From NCBI GenBank assembly GCA_003251535.1, contig QKFD01000113.1, forward strand, positions 1-38,119: DNA of 38,119 nucleotides. The letters are read 5' to 3'. Both the position numbers and the translations under genes were made by a program. This DNA is from Chromatiales bacterium (GTDB lineage: Bacteria; Pseudomonadota; Gammaproteobacteria; Thiohalomonadales; Thiohalomonadaceae). Positions within the stretch are counted from its first letter, which is position 1, and the number at the start of each line of letters is the position of its first letter. The notes beneath the pieces were generated by a model. The model searched no databases. It was given only the letters and a program-made list of their open reading frames with translations, and was not told the DNA's origin. Shown one piece after another: positions 24,981-33,403 of this stretch.

Positions 24981-26450
24981 ATGTCCAAATTGGTACCTAT
25001 CTGCTGCGCCATTGCCCTGATCCTCCCTATGGGCTTCACCGCTGCCCTACCACTGGAGGGTAACGTCCCCGCCATCTTTGGCATCGGGGTCGCGGCCGAT
25101 AGCGATAGGCCACAGATGGTCGATTCCATGCCGATCACCTACTACTACCAATACTTCACCGCCGGCTTCGACTACGGCTGGGGCGACTGGAACTCACCCG
25201 AGTACGCCTTTGCCGACATCTGGCTTGGGGTGGGCGAGAGCAATGGTTGGTTCCCGGTGATCACCTACTACCAGGTGGTCCCTTCCGACAACAGCTGGAT
25301 GGATCCCCCCACCCAACAGTTGACCAATACCAGCAACATGGCCAACTACTATGCCGATTTCCGGGCCCTCCTGGATAAGATCGCCGCCTATGACAAGCCA
25401 GTGATTGTCCATCTGGAACCGGATCTGCTGGGTTATTTTGAGCAGTGGGCCACGGCCAGTAACCCCAACGACCCCGATCCCACCTCCATTCCCGTGGCGG
25501 TGGCCTCCTCCGGCTACGCGGGGACCAGCGGGTATCAGAACAACGCCCGCGACTTCTTCCGCTTTCTCCACCACCTGCGTGACACCTATGCCCCCAAAGT
25601 GATACTCGGCTGGCAGGCATCACTCTGGGCCAATGGCACCGATCTCATCGTTAATCAGGGTGATCCCGTGGTGATAGCCAACGATATTGCGACTTTCTGG
25701 GGCAAGTTTGGGGTCACTCCCGATGTGATCTTCAGTGAGTTCTCCGATCGTGACTCCGGTTTCTACCAGCAGCAGGGTAAAGATCGCTGGTGGACCGATG
25801 CCGATTTTGATCGCCAGCGCACCTTCCTGAGCCAGTTCACCACCCTGGTGGGGAAGAAGGCGATCCTGTGGCAGATCCCCATCGGCAACACCTGGTATCG
25901 CGCCTGCAACAACACCGATCACCACTATCAAGACAACCGCGCAGAGTACTTCTTTGAGTCGGTCCTCAACGGCAATGGCGATATGACCCATCTCCAGGAG
26001 TATCGGGATGCGGGCGTGGTGGCCCTCCTCTTCGGCCAGGGAGAAGCGCGTCAGACCCGCTACTGGGATGTGGTAGACAGCGACTTCCCTGCCCTACCTG
26101 ATGGCGTCACTAACCCGGCCCCGATCAATAACGTCGCCAACAAAAGCGGCCACGACAACACCCGCACCTCCCTCAACGCCGACAACGACGGCGGCTACCT
26201 CCGCGCCGGGATCACCGCCTACTACCAATACGGCGCCCTGCCTTGGAGCGATAGCTGCAACGGCACCACCGTCACCATCACCAACCAAGACCTCTCCGGC
26301 ACAGTCACCTGCACCGCCACCACCTCCATCACCGCAGGCCCTGCCGTGCAGGTACTACCCAACGCCAACGTCAACTTCCACGCCCCGACCATCCAACTAC
26401 TGCCCGGCTTCACCACCCAGACACCCACCTATTTCCGCGCTGGCCAATAA
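24981..26450 (+). CDS. Secreted TIM-barrel-like protein, possible glycoside hydrolase
   Basis: A 489-aa exported protein. It has a signal peptide (MSKLVPICCAIALILPMGFT then AA, cut at about 22). The main domain (about 30-400) is rich in Trp and Tyr and has alternating strand-helix blocks as in glycoside hydrolase barrels: ITYYYQYFTAGFDYGWGDW, VIVHLEPDLLGY (E146, D148) and DVIFSEFSDRDSG. AILWQIPIGNTWYRACNN follows. E-P-D resembles acid residues in some cellulase-type barrels, but I cannot name a family. The last 67 residues form a separate beta-rich module with TATTSITAGPAVQVLPNANV and QLLPGFTTQ, a pattern found at the C-termini of secreted adhesive or sorting proteins. No clear ribosome site precedes the ATG. 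A C/G hairpin (26462-26485) follows the stop. Confidence 0.75.
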   Translation: MSKLVPICCAIALILPMGFTAALPLEGNVPAIFGIGVAADSDRPQMVDSMPITYYYQYFTAGFDYGWGDWNSPEYAFADIWLGVGESNGWFPVITYYQVVPSDNSWMDPPTQQLTNTSNMANYYADFRALLDKIAAYDKPVIVHLEPDLLGYFEQWATASNPNDPDPTSIPVAVASSGYAGTSGYQNNARDFFRFLHHLRDTYAPKVILGWQASLWANGTDLIVNQGDPVVIANDIATFWGKFGVTPDVIFSEFSDRDSGFYQQQGKDRWWTDADFDRQRTFLSQFTTLVGKKAILWQIPIGNTWYRACNNTDHHYQDNRAEYFFESVLNGNGDMTHLQEYRDAGVVALLFGQGEARQTRYWDVVDSDFPALPDGVTNPAPINNVANKSGHDNTRTSLNADNDGGYLRAGITAYYQYGALPWSDSCNGTTVTITNQDLSGTVTCTATTSITAGPAVQVLPNANVNFHAPTIQLLPGFTTQTPTYFRAGQ

Positions 26451-26461
26451 CACCTGCCGGC

Positions 26462-26485
26462 ACACCCCCCGCAGCCGGGGGCGTG
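26462..26485 (+). terminator. Hairpin after the secreted protein gene
   Basis: ACACCCCCCG (26462-26471) pairs with CGGGGGCGTGT (26475-26485) with one bulge, starting 12 bases past the stop of the + strand gene. It lacks a strong T-run. Confidence 0.5.
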
Positions 26486-26506
26486 TACTTCGCCCCTCCC
26501 CCCTAG

Positions 26507-26892
26507 CCGGACACCCATGCCAGCCACCAGCAGCCACGCATAGGCGACCGTCGCCACACAGCAAAGCGATCCGCTGAGGACCAACAAAAAGGCCCCGGCT
26601 AATGCCGGGGCCTGGTGGGCGGTGGCGCCAATCCACTCCCTAACTTTGCGACGCCTGAGCCAGAGGGAATCTTTACCTGGACACCCATTCATGGCTGCAT
26701 AGCGGTGACAGTAGCGCCCTCATCCCCGGCATTCTCTACTAGCAGGACATCCACCTCATGCAGCATTCCCTAGCAGGACACCCACCTCATGCAGACGCTG
26801 GACACCCATGCAAGCGGTTGAAATGCTTTCTCCTCTTCCTGGACACCCAACGTAACCGATTGGAGTGGAGTCGATGGAAAGAGGGGGGTTAA
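26507..26892. repeat. Long repeat, unit 1 (386 bases)
   Basis: Begins CCGGACACCCATG and ends GGGGGGTTAA before the next unit. It differs from unit 2 by an extra 31-base internal duplication (26742-26772 repeated from 26773), which adds the GGACATCCA variant, and by scattered substitutions. Confidence 0.88.
26585..26612 (-). terminator. Repeated intrinsic terminator, copy 1
   Basis: GGCCCCGGC (26591-26599) pairs with GCCGGGGCC (26604-26612) around TAAT, followed on the minus strand by TTTTTG. The stem is identical in all three copies. Confidence 0.8.
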
Positions 26893-27257
26893 CCGGACAC
26901 CCATGTCAGCCATCAGACACCGCACATAGGCGACCGTCGCCACACAGCAAAGCGATCCGCTGAGGACCAACAAAAAGGCCCCGGCTAATGCCGGGGCCTG
27001 GTGGGCGGTGGCGCCAATCCACTCCCTAACTTTGCGGCGCCTGAGTCAGAGGGAATCTTTACCTGGGAATCTTTACCTGGACACCCATTCATGGCTGCAT
27101 AGCGGCGACAGTAGCGCTCCCATCCCCAGCATTCCCTAGCAGGACACCCACCTCATGCAGACGCTGGACACCCATGCAAGCGGTTGAAATGCCTTCCCTC
27201 TTCCTGGACACCCAACGTAACTAATTGGAGTGGAGTCGATGGAAAGAGGGGGGTTAA
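26893..27257. repeat. Long repeat, unit 2 (365 bases)
   Basis: Same order of elements as unit 1, without its 31-base insertion but with its own 14-base tandem duplication GAATCTTTACCTGG (27053-27066 and 27067-27080). Confidence 0.88.
26971..26998 (-). terminator. Repeated intrinsic terminator, copy 2
   Basis: Same hairpin as copy 1: stem halves at 26977-26985 and 26990-26998, with the T-run on the minus strand at 26972-26976. Confidence 0.8.
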
Positions 27258-27416
27258 CCGGACACCCATGCCAGCCCTCAGCTACCACATAGGCGACCGT
27301 CGCCACACAGCAAAGCGATCCGCTGAGGACCAACAAAAAGGCCCCGGCTAATGCCGGGGCCTGGTGGGCGGTGGCGCCAATCCACTCCCTAACTTTGCGG
27401 CGCCTGAGTCAGAGGG
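27258..27416. repeat. Long repeat, unit 3 (partial, 159 bases)
   Basis: Holds the first part of the unit: CCGGACACCCATG, the palindrome, the terminator hairpin and CGCCTGAGTCAGAGGG. It stops 15 bases short of the M48 protease stop codon, so it forms that gene's 3' region. Confidence 0.88.
27334..27361 (-). terminator. Repeated intrinsic terminator, copy 3; terminator of the M48 gene
   Basis: Stem halves at 27340-27348 and 27353-27361, with the T-run on the minus strand at 27335-27339. At about 70 bases past the M48 stop it is the natural terminator of that gene. Confidence 0.85.
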
Positions 27417-27431
27417 TCACAGACGGGGTAG

Positions 27432-29300
27432 TTAGCGCAACCGCTCCCCTGCCCGCTTCACCTTCTCCGCTACCCGATCCTGCTTACCACCCATCTTGAT
27501 GACATAGCTCTGACCAGGAAGGTCTAGCAAGGCCACCAGCCGCTGCTCTAGCTTGGGGGTCCGCAGCTTACTCTCGTAAGCAACCACAAATAGTGGCCGT
27601 TCCGGGTGGTGATTGAGCCGCTTACGTGCCAGATAGAGGCGATCAACCTCATCCATGTTCCGCAGCCGCGCCCGCACCTCACGCACCTGCTCGCCGGAGA
27701 GCTGCGCGGGCTCGAAGGCGTCGGTCACCCGCACAGAGGCACGCTCACGCTCCGCAGCCTGTTCAATCTCTTGCTGCTGCTGCGCCCGACGTGCCCAGTT
27801 GCGGCGCTCCAACTCGTTACCGACCCGCTCGAAGTACTCCATCGCCAACCGACTCGCCTCCAGTACCAGCCCCTCATGTTCGGCGGCATGGCGGATGAAG
27901 ATGACACCGCGCGGATCATCCCGGGCGAGGAGCAAGCGACCCAAGGCCAGTTCCCCTTGGGGATCGGAGGGGCAGCGGCGGTAGTAGGCGTAGTAGAGCG
28001 AGAGTGGGTCCTCTTGCAGCTCTGCAGAAAAACGCTCCGTCAACTGGGCCCGCTCCCACAACGCCTCGGGCAACAGGGCATCGATCTCCATCTCAGCCAG
28101 CCGATCCAGTCGCTCACGGGCGGCCTGCACCTCGATGTAGCGCTCCTGCCACTCCACCTGCTCCTGCTCTGCCCACGCCTCGTCCATCTTCTCCAACAGA
28201 CGGTGATAACGGCGTTCCAGCCACACCTCGGCAGCTGTGCGCCGCATCGGCTTGGGGATCTCCGGAGGGGCCCCCAGTGCCGCCAAGCGATCACGCAGGG
28301 CTGGGTGGCTGTCAGTGAGACCGGTGTCAGTTTCGGTAGCGGAGGAGATACGTGCCAGTAGCTCTGCGCGTTGCGGCCGGTAGTCACGGAGAAAGACGGC
28401 AAGCCGGCTATAGGCATCGGCCACTGGCCCAGACTCCTGATCCGCCAAGGCCCACAGCGGCTTCCAAAACTGCTCCTCTACCACGCTACCCTTCAGCTCA
28501 CAGCTCACCAGGGCCATAGCGGTGGTCTCCTTGGAGGTGATCTCCGCGGCCACCGCGTCAGCCTCATACTCAAAGCTACGGGCCAAAACAAAGCTGTAGG
28601 CGCCAAAGTAGGGGGCATACCACTCAAAGAACTGCCGCATCCAGCCCCCACCCCAGCTCTGGTCACCGGCATAGGCGTCCATCACCCGACGCCAGTTATC
28701 CCGTGCCTTATAGAGCCAGCGGTTGGAACCACCATGGTTGGAGGAGAGGTGACCCAACTCATGGGCCAACACCGCACGGGCCTGGCTTGGGGTAAGTGCC
28801 ATCAGCAGCTGGATCCCCAACACCAAGGTGTTGTAGTTCCAGCCTAAAGCACCCAATCGGGGAGTTTGGACAATGGCGGCATTGAGATCGGTGCTAATGC
28901 GTACCTCGTGGATACGAGGGGTAGCAAGCTTAGTCGTCAGGGCGTCGATCTCTTTATAGAGCGCCGGGGCAGCACCTCGGCTCACCCGATAGCCCTGGGG
29001 CGGTTCTACCCGGGCCCACAGGGCACGCGCGAGAACAAAGACTAGAATAGCAATAGGGAAGATGGCCGCCTTGCTGAACAGCACATCTAACAAGGCCGTC
29101 TCGGAGTAGACCGACCAGACATAGAGTCCCAGGACGGCCACCAAGGCCGCCGCGGTCCCCACAAGCACCGCGTGCCCCAGAACAGCCAGCACCGTCACTC
29201 GCCGCCGGTAATTTGACGGATCATCCCGGCTGGCCTGCTCGGCCTGTTCGACAAGTTGCTGGAATCGCTCCAGCTCCTCGGAGTTGAATGTCTCAGCCAT
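27432..29300 (-). CDS. M48-family membrane metalloprotease
   Basis: A 622-aa zinc protease of the HtpX/Ste24 type. Two membrane spans near the N-terminus (about 36-66 and 74-95) precede the catalytic domain. The zinc motif is HELGH at 180-184, and a further glutamate ligand is expected in SFEYEADAVAAE (about 243-254). The C-terminal 300 residues are helical and charged, with a TPR-like segment (LSLYYAYYRRCPSDPQGELALGRLL) and then RERASVRVTDAFEPAQL, so they may mediate substrate or partner binding. HtpX itself is about 290 aa; this is one of the long M48 proteins with a C-terminal extension. Likely role: quality control of membrane proteins. Its 3' end abuts the repeat array, which provides its terminator. 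The GGAG ribosome site is about 10 bases upstream of the ATG. Confidence 0.88.
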   Translation of the reverse strand: MAETFNSEELERFQQLVEQAEQASRDDPSNYRRRVTVLAVLGHAVLVGTAAALVAVLGLYVWSVYSETALLDVLFSKAAIFPIAILVFVLARALWARVEPPQGYRVSRGAAPALYKEIDALTTKLATPRIHEVRISTDLNAAIVQTPRLGALGWNYNTLVLGIQLLMALTPSQARAVLAHELGHLSSNHGGSNRWLYKARDNWRRVMDAYAGDQSWGGGWMRQFFEWYAPYFGAYSFVLARSFEYEADAVAAEITSKETTAMALVSCELKGSVVEEQFWKPLWALADQESGPVADAYSRLAVFLRDYRPQRAELLARISSATETDTGLTDSHPALRDRLAALGAPPEIPKPMRRTAAEVWLERRYHRLLEKMDEAWAEQEQVEWQERYIEVQAARERLDRLAEMEIDALLPEALWERAQLTERFSAELQEDPLSLYYAYYRRCPSDPQGELALGRLLLARDDPRGVIFIRHAAEHEGLVLEASRLAMEYFERVGNELERRNWARRAQQQQEIEQAAERERASVRVTDAFEPAQLSGEQVREVRARLRNMDEVDRLYLARKRLNHHPERPLFVVAYESKLRTPKLEQRLVALLDLPGQSYVIKMGGKQDRVAEKVKRAGERLR

Positions 29301-29611
29301 GATTTTGCGCTCCGACCCCCGTCAACAAACCGCGCTGCGGGGACCTTATATTGTTTAACCATGCCCCTGCGACTATCCATAGAGGCGATGGGGTTCATCA
29401 GATTTGGCTTAAGGATAAAGCAGAGCCACTCCATCAGAGAGCGACGCGGTTCACCAAAACCAACAGTCGGGCCATCTGAGACACCATTCAGACACACTAC
29501 CCAACCACCACTCCTAGCTCCATTGTTTACAGTTCCCTAACTACCCTCTCCTCGCGGCGGGTGCTAACCTGCGCCCCCTCGGGGCCGCGCCCCACCTCAC
29601 CTACGCCTCCT
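29301..29611. promoter_or_regulatory. Divergent intergenic region, M48 protease / GH17-GT2
   Basis: 311 bases with locally lower GC. A minus-strand TATAAG box at about 29346-29351 could serve the M48 gene but lacks a good -35. No RNA gene or repeat is recognised. The frame of the + strand gene is open back to a GTG at 29561, so part of this stretch could be coding if that start is used. Confidence 0.4.
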
Positions 29612-32254
29612 ATGACCAAATCCGGTGTCGCCATTGCCCTGCTCCTGGCCCTCCTAACTGCAACACTTTGGGGAGTACTGAACCGACCCGACCAAGATGA
29701 ACCCCCCTGGCCCTCGCGTATCCAGGGCTTCTCCTTCTCGCCACTGCGGGCCGACGACGACCCCAACCGGGGACTCTGGCCCACGGAAGAGGAGGTGGCC
29801 GCCGATCTGGCGCTACTGTCAGGCAAAACCCATGCCGTTCGTACCTACTCGGTGGAGGGTCCGCTGGCCGCAGTGCCGCGCCTGGCCCGGGAGCAGGGGC
29901 TCAATGTCACCCTGGGGGCCTGGATTGGCCCGGACCGGGGCGTCAACGAACAGCAACTGACCCAGGCGATCGCGCTGGCCCGCCAAAATTACCACAATGT
30001 CATCCGTGTGATGGTAGGTAACGAGACATTACACCGTGCCGATCAACCGCCGGAGCAGCTCTATGCCTACCTCGATCAAGCGCGGGCGGCACTGGAGATC
30101 CCGGTCAGCAGCGCCGAGCCGTGGTACATCTGGGAGAAGTACCCGGAGCTGGCTGAACATGTCGATTTCATCACCCTCCACCTACTCCCCTACTGGGAGG
30201 GCAAAACGGTAGATGAGGCGGTGGATTATGCCTTGACTCGGTATAACCAGATCAAGGAGCGCTTCCCCGACAAGAAGATTGTGATTGGCGAGGTGGGCTG
30301 GCCTAGCAACGGGGCAACCTATAAAGGGGCAGTCGCCTCCGAGGCCAATCAGGCCAAGTTCCTCCGCCGCTTCTTGGCGGTGGCGGAGGCGCAGCACCTT
30401 ATCTATTACGTGGTGGAGGCGTTTGATCAGCCCTGGAAGGAGTCTATTGAGGGGGCGGCAGGCGCCTATTGGGGGGTATACGACGCCGAGCGGCGACAAA
30501 AATTTGCCTTCACCGAGCCGGTGGTGCGGATGCCCCAGTGGCGTGAGTTGGCCGCCATCTCCATCGTCGCCGCCCTGGTTATCCTGGCCCTGCTATTCCG
30601 CGACAGCGCCGGTCTCAAATCCACCGGCCGCGGCTTTCTCGCCCTGGTGGTCTACGCCACCGCCACCGTCGCCGTGCTGCTCACCTACCACTACACCAAC
30701 CGCTACATGTCCCTCGCCACTGCGGGGGTCGGGGTGATGCTATTTCTAGCCATGCTGGGGGTGATTGTGGTGCTCCTGGCAGAGGCCCATGAGTGGGCCG
30801 AGGCGCTCTGGCTGCGGGTGTGGCGGCGTCAAAGTGCAGCACCGGTGTTAACTGATGACGAGCTGCCACTGGTCTCTATCCATGTCCCGGCCTACAACGA
30901 GCCGCCAGAGATGCTCAAGGAGACCCTGGACGCCCTAGCTGCCCTCGACTATCCACGGTTTGAGGTGGTGGTGGTGGACAACAACACCAAGGATCCCGCG
31001 GTGTGGCAGCCGGTGGCCGAGCACTGTCAGCAGTTGGGCGAGCGGTTCCGCTTTTTCCATGTCGATCCGCTCTCTGGCTTCAAGGCAGGCGCCTGTAACT
31101 ATGCACTGCGGGAGACCCACCCAGAGGCCGAGGTGATCGCCGTTATCGATAGCGACTACCTCGTTCACCCCCGCTGGTTACGCGACTTGGTACCCCAATT
31201 TGCCGATCCAGCCATGGCCATCGTCCAAGCGCCGCAGGACTACCGAGATGGCGATGAGAACGCCTTCAAAGCGATGTGCCTGGCCGAGTACCGGGGCTTT
31301 TTCCACATTGGCATGGTCACCCGCAACGAGCGCAACGCCATCATCCAACACGGCACCATGACCATGGTGCGACGCCGCGTGCTGGAGGAGGTGGGCGGTT
31401 GGAGCGAGTGGTGTATCACGGAAGATGCCGAATTGGGTCTACGCATCTTTGAAAAGGGCTATGCCGCCACCTACCTGCCCGTCAGCTATGGCCGGGGCCT
31501 CATGCCCGACACCTTTATCGACTTCAAAAAACAGCGCTTCCGCTGGGCCTATGGTGCGGTCCTGATCATGCGCCACCACTTTGCCCAGCTGATGGGGCTG
31601 AGGGCGACGCACCTCACAGCTGGCCAACGCTACCACTTCCTTGCGGGGTGGCTGCCCTGGCTGGCCGATGGCTTCAACCTCATCTTCAACCTAGCGGCCC
31701 TACTCTGGTCCACCTTGATGTTGTTCAACCCGTTCCAGTTCTCCGCCCCCTTGGCGACGGTGGCGGTCTTCCCGCTGGCGCTGTTCGTCTTTAAGGTGTT
31801 GAAGATGTTCTTCCTCTACCGCCGTCGGGTGGCGGCCACCTGGCGTCAGAGCATCGCGGCCGCCTTGGCGGGGTTGGCCCTCTCCCACACCATCGCCTTG
31901 GCGATGCTGGCGGGCTTTATCACCCGAGGCATCGGCTTCTTCCGCACCCCGAAACGGGCGGCCACCAGTGGCCTACTCCGGGCCCTACTCGATGCCCGTG
32001 AGGAGAGCCTGATGATGGTGGCGTTGGTGCTGGCGGCCACGGCGGTACTCCATCAACAGCTCACGCTACCCACCCGTACCGGGGAGACGTTGATCAGCTT
32101 TGATGCCCAGGTCTGGATCACCCTGCTACTGGTCCAGACCATCCCCTATGCGGCGGCGCTATTGGTCTCGCTGATCAGCGCCCTACCGAAACTCCCAGCC
32201 CGCTGGATTGGCCCGATGGGTGAGATGAGTCGTCACCCTGCACCATCGACTTAA
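29612..32254 (+). CDS. NdvB-like GH17-GT2 beta-glucan synthase
   Basis: A fusion of a periplasmic GH17 domain to an inner-membrane GT2 glucosyltransferase, as in Pseudomonas aeruginosa NdvB, which makes cyclic beta-1,3-linked glucans. From the ATG at 29612 (880 aa) the order is an N-terminal anchor (MTKSGVAIALLLALLTATLW), then GH17 with acid/base E138 in MVGNETLHR and nucleophile E227 in VIGEVGWPSNG. Three or four membrane spans (about 313-392) lead into GT2, with VSIHVPAYNEPPE (about 421-433), DSD 513-515, TED 603-605 and QRFRW 641-645. C-terminal spans follow. All catalytic motifs of both domains are present. A GTG at 29561 is an alternative start, but it adds only a Pro-rich stub. Neither start has a good ribosome site. 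Periplasmic glucans fit osmoadaptation, as does the ectoine locus. Confidence 0.9.
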   Translation: MTKSGVAIALLLALLTATLWGVLNRPDQDEPPWPSRIQGFSFSPLRADDDPNRGLWPTEEEVAADLALLSGKTHAVRTYSVEGPLAAVPRLAREQGLNVTLGAWIGPDRGVNEQQLTQAIALARQNYHNVIRVMVGNETLHRADQPPEQLYAYLDQARAALEIPVSSAEPWYIWEKYPELAEHVDFITLHLLPYWEGKTVDEAVDYALTRYNQIKERFPDKKIVIGEVGWPSNGATYKGAVASEANQAKFLRRFLAVAEAQHLIYYVVEAFDQPWKESIEGAAGAYWGVYDAERRQKFAFTEPVVRMPQWRELAAISIVAALVILALLFRDSAGLKSTGRGFLALVVYATATVAVLLTYHYTNRYMSLATAGVGVMLFLAMLGVIVVLLAEAHEWAEALWLRVWRRQSAAPVLTDDELPLVSIHVPAYNEPPEMLKETLDALAALDYPRFEVVVVDNNTKDPAVWQPVAEHCQQLGERFRFFHVDPLSGFKAGACNYALRETHPEAEVIAVIDSDYLVHPRWLRDLVPQFADPAMAIVQAPQDYRDGDENAFKAMCLAEYRGFFHIGMVTRNERNAIIQHGTMTMVRRRVLEEVGGWSEWCITEDAELGLRIFEKGYAATYLPVSYGRGLMPDTFIDFKKQRFRWAYGAVLIMRHHFAQLMGLRATHLTAGQRYHFLAGWLPWLADGFNLIFNLAALLWSTLMLFNPFQFSAPLATVAVFPLALFVFKVLKMFFLYRRRVAATWRQSIAAALAGLALSHTIALAMLAGFITRGIGFFRTPKRAATSGLLRALLDAREESLMMVALVLAATAVLHQQLTLPTRTGETLISFDAQVWITLLLVQTIPYAAALLVSLISALPKLPARWIGPMGEMSRHPAPST

Positions 32255-32290
32255 CAGCGAACAACGGCGGTGATCCGCTCCAGCGTGGCC

Positions 32291-33397
32291 TCATTCGGTA
32301 ACGGCGCGCTGGAGCTGGTCAAGCCGCCGCCGGTTGGGCCGCAGTAACAGTAACCAGATGAGTAGCAGTACCAGCAGGGCGGCGGCGGTTAATGCCGCCA
32401 GGCCATAGAGGTGGTTACGACGACGATCAGCGGCCTCCGCCTCATGCCCTACCTCTAGCACCGCCTGGCTGGGCTGGCTGGGGTTGTAGTGGACGGCCAC
32501 TGTCGTCCCCGCTGGATAGCGGGCCACAATCGCCTCAGCCCCCGCCTGCTGGCGAGTCGGCTGATAGGGAAACCACAGCCGCTCCCCCTGCCAAACCCGC
32601 TCTTGCACCTGGTAGCGATAGGCCACCTCAGCGCGAAAATAGCGTTGGGGTCCCCCTTTCCCACCCCCCTGCATGAACGACACCACCTCGGAGCGGGTGA
32701 CAACCCCTGCGGCCGCTGGCCAGCCACGGCTCACCTCAGCCAGCTGCAACGACTCCGTGGCCTGTTGGATCTCGGCCACGAGAAACCATGCCCCCAAAGC
32801 AAACGTCAGCCCAATAGAGCCCAACAGCAGGTGAAATAGCCGACCCACCTTGTCCCCCTCAGCCCTCAGCTGAGGCCGCTGGAGCCAGCGGGCAAAGATG
32901 AGGCGCTGCGCGCTGCGGATCAGCAGCCGGCCATCACGATTGGGGGTAAAGAGAAGCTCCACTGCTGAACGCCCCACCGGCGGCAGATTGAATTTGCCGC
33001 TCTCCAGTAAGGCCGCACGCGCCCGTCCCCCCTTGGCCCCCTCCTCCAGCAGGACCAAGAAGCCGTTGAGGCCGATGGCGTTGTCGAAGGTCAACAGGGC
33101 CGGTTGGGGGTTGGCCTCGGTCAGGAGCAGCTGGCCGATGCGCATCCGCTCCTGTTGCAGGCGTCCCAAATGACCGTGTAACCAGCCAAAGCCGGCCGCT
33201 GCTACGGCACAGAGCAGGGTCATGGCGGCCCCCAGCCAGGGATCGATCCACCAGGCGATGGCCCCGCCCGCCAGGGCCAGCAGTAGCGTCAACGCCGCCA
33301 CCACTCGTAGGAGCCCTAGACCTACCCGGTCTAAGCGATGGAGGGGGCGCAGTTGGGGGTGGAGCGCCCCCTCGGTCAGATCATGGGAGCGCGACAT
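32291..33397 (-). CDS. DUF3592 membrane protein
   Basis: A 368-aa inner-membrane protein. Two spans near the N-terminus (about 31-51 and 54-74), a central cytoplasmic-looking region, a span at about 190-208, a DUF3592-type beta domain (about 225-317: GVVTRSEVVSFMQ to TVAVHYNPSQPSQAVLEVG) and a final span (about 330-350) are visible. The pattern YRYQVQERVWQGERLWFP followed by ARYPAGTTVAVHYNP is typical of DUF3592. The function is unknown. It starts 6 bases after the stop of the M50 protease gene on the same strand, so the two are almost certainly one operon and may be a functional pair. Confidence 0.85.
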   Translation of the reverse strand: MSRSHDLTEGALHPQLRPLHRLDRVGLGLLRVVAALTLLLALAGGAIAWWIDPWLGAAMTLLCAVAAAGFGWLHGHLGRLQQERMRIGQLLLTEANPQPALLTFDNAIGLNGFLVLLEEGAKGGRARAALLESGKFNLPPVGRSAVELLFTPNRDGRLLIRSAQRLIFARWLQRPQLRAEGDKVGRLFHLLLGSIGLTFALGAWFLVAEIQQATESLQLAEVSRGWPAAAGVVTRSEVVSFMQGGGKGGPQRYFRAEVAYRYQVQERVWQGERLWFPYQPTRQQAGAEAIVARYPAGTTVAVHYNPSQPSQAVLEVGHEAEAADRRRNHLYGLAALTAAALLVLLLIWLLLLRPNRRRLDQLQRAVTE

Positions 33398-33403
33398 GTT
33401 TGA

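Larger units (their letters stand above)
26507..27416. repeat. Tandem array of 2.4 long repeats built on GGACACCCA
   Basis: Two nearly identical long units (386 and 365 bases) and a third partial unit (159 bases) follow one another without a gap. Within them GGACACCCA occurs perfectly 11 times, all on the + strand (starts 26509, 26679, 26776, 26800, 26841, 26895, 27079, 27142, 27166, 27206 and 27260), plus the variant GGACATCCA at 26745. Each unit also carries the palindrome GGCGACCGTCGCC and one intrinsic terminator facing the minus strand. Reading frames shift between the copies, so the array is not coding. The spacing is irregular (24-184 bases), unlike CRISPR. A REP-type element mobilised by a RAYT transposase is a possibility from memory, not shown here. 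Confidence 0.9.

Noticed and set aside
26397-27336. Small minus-strand reading frames in the repeats with shared peptides such as LVLSGSLCCVATVAY
   Set aside because: They start at non-ATG codons, pass through the terminator hairpin, and the frame shifts between copies while the bases stay conserved, so they are by-products of the DNA repeat.
26507-27416. CRISPR array
   Set aside because: The repeated GGACACCCA is only 9 bases with spacing from 24 to 184, and the intervening sequences are themselves repeated rather than unique.
27606-28361. 251-aa plus-strand frame inside the M48 gene
   Set aside because: Antisense to a protease with an intact HEXXH motif; Leu/Gln-rich shadow.
29195-29497. 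100-aa minus-strand frame upstream of the M48 gene
   Set aside because: It overlaps the M48 N-terminus in another frame and has no signal, motif or ribosome site.
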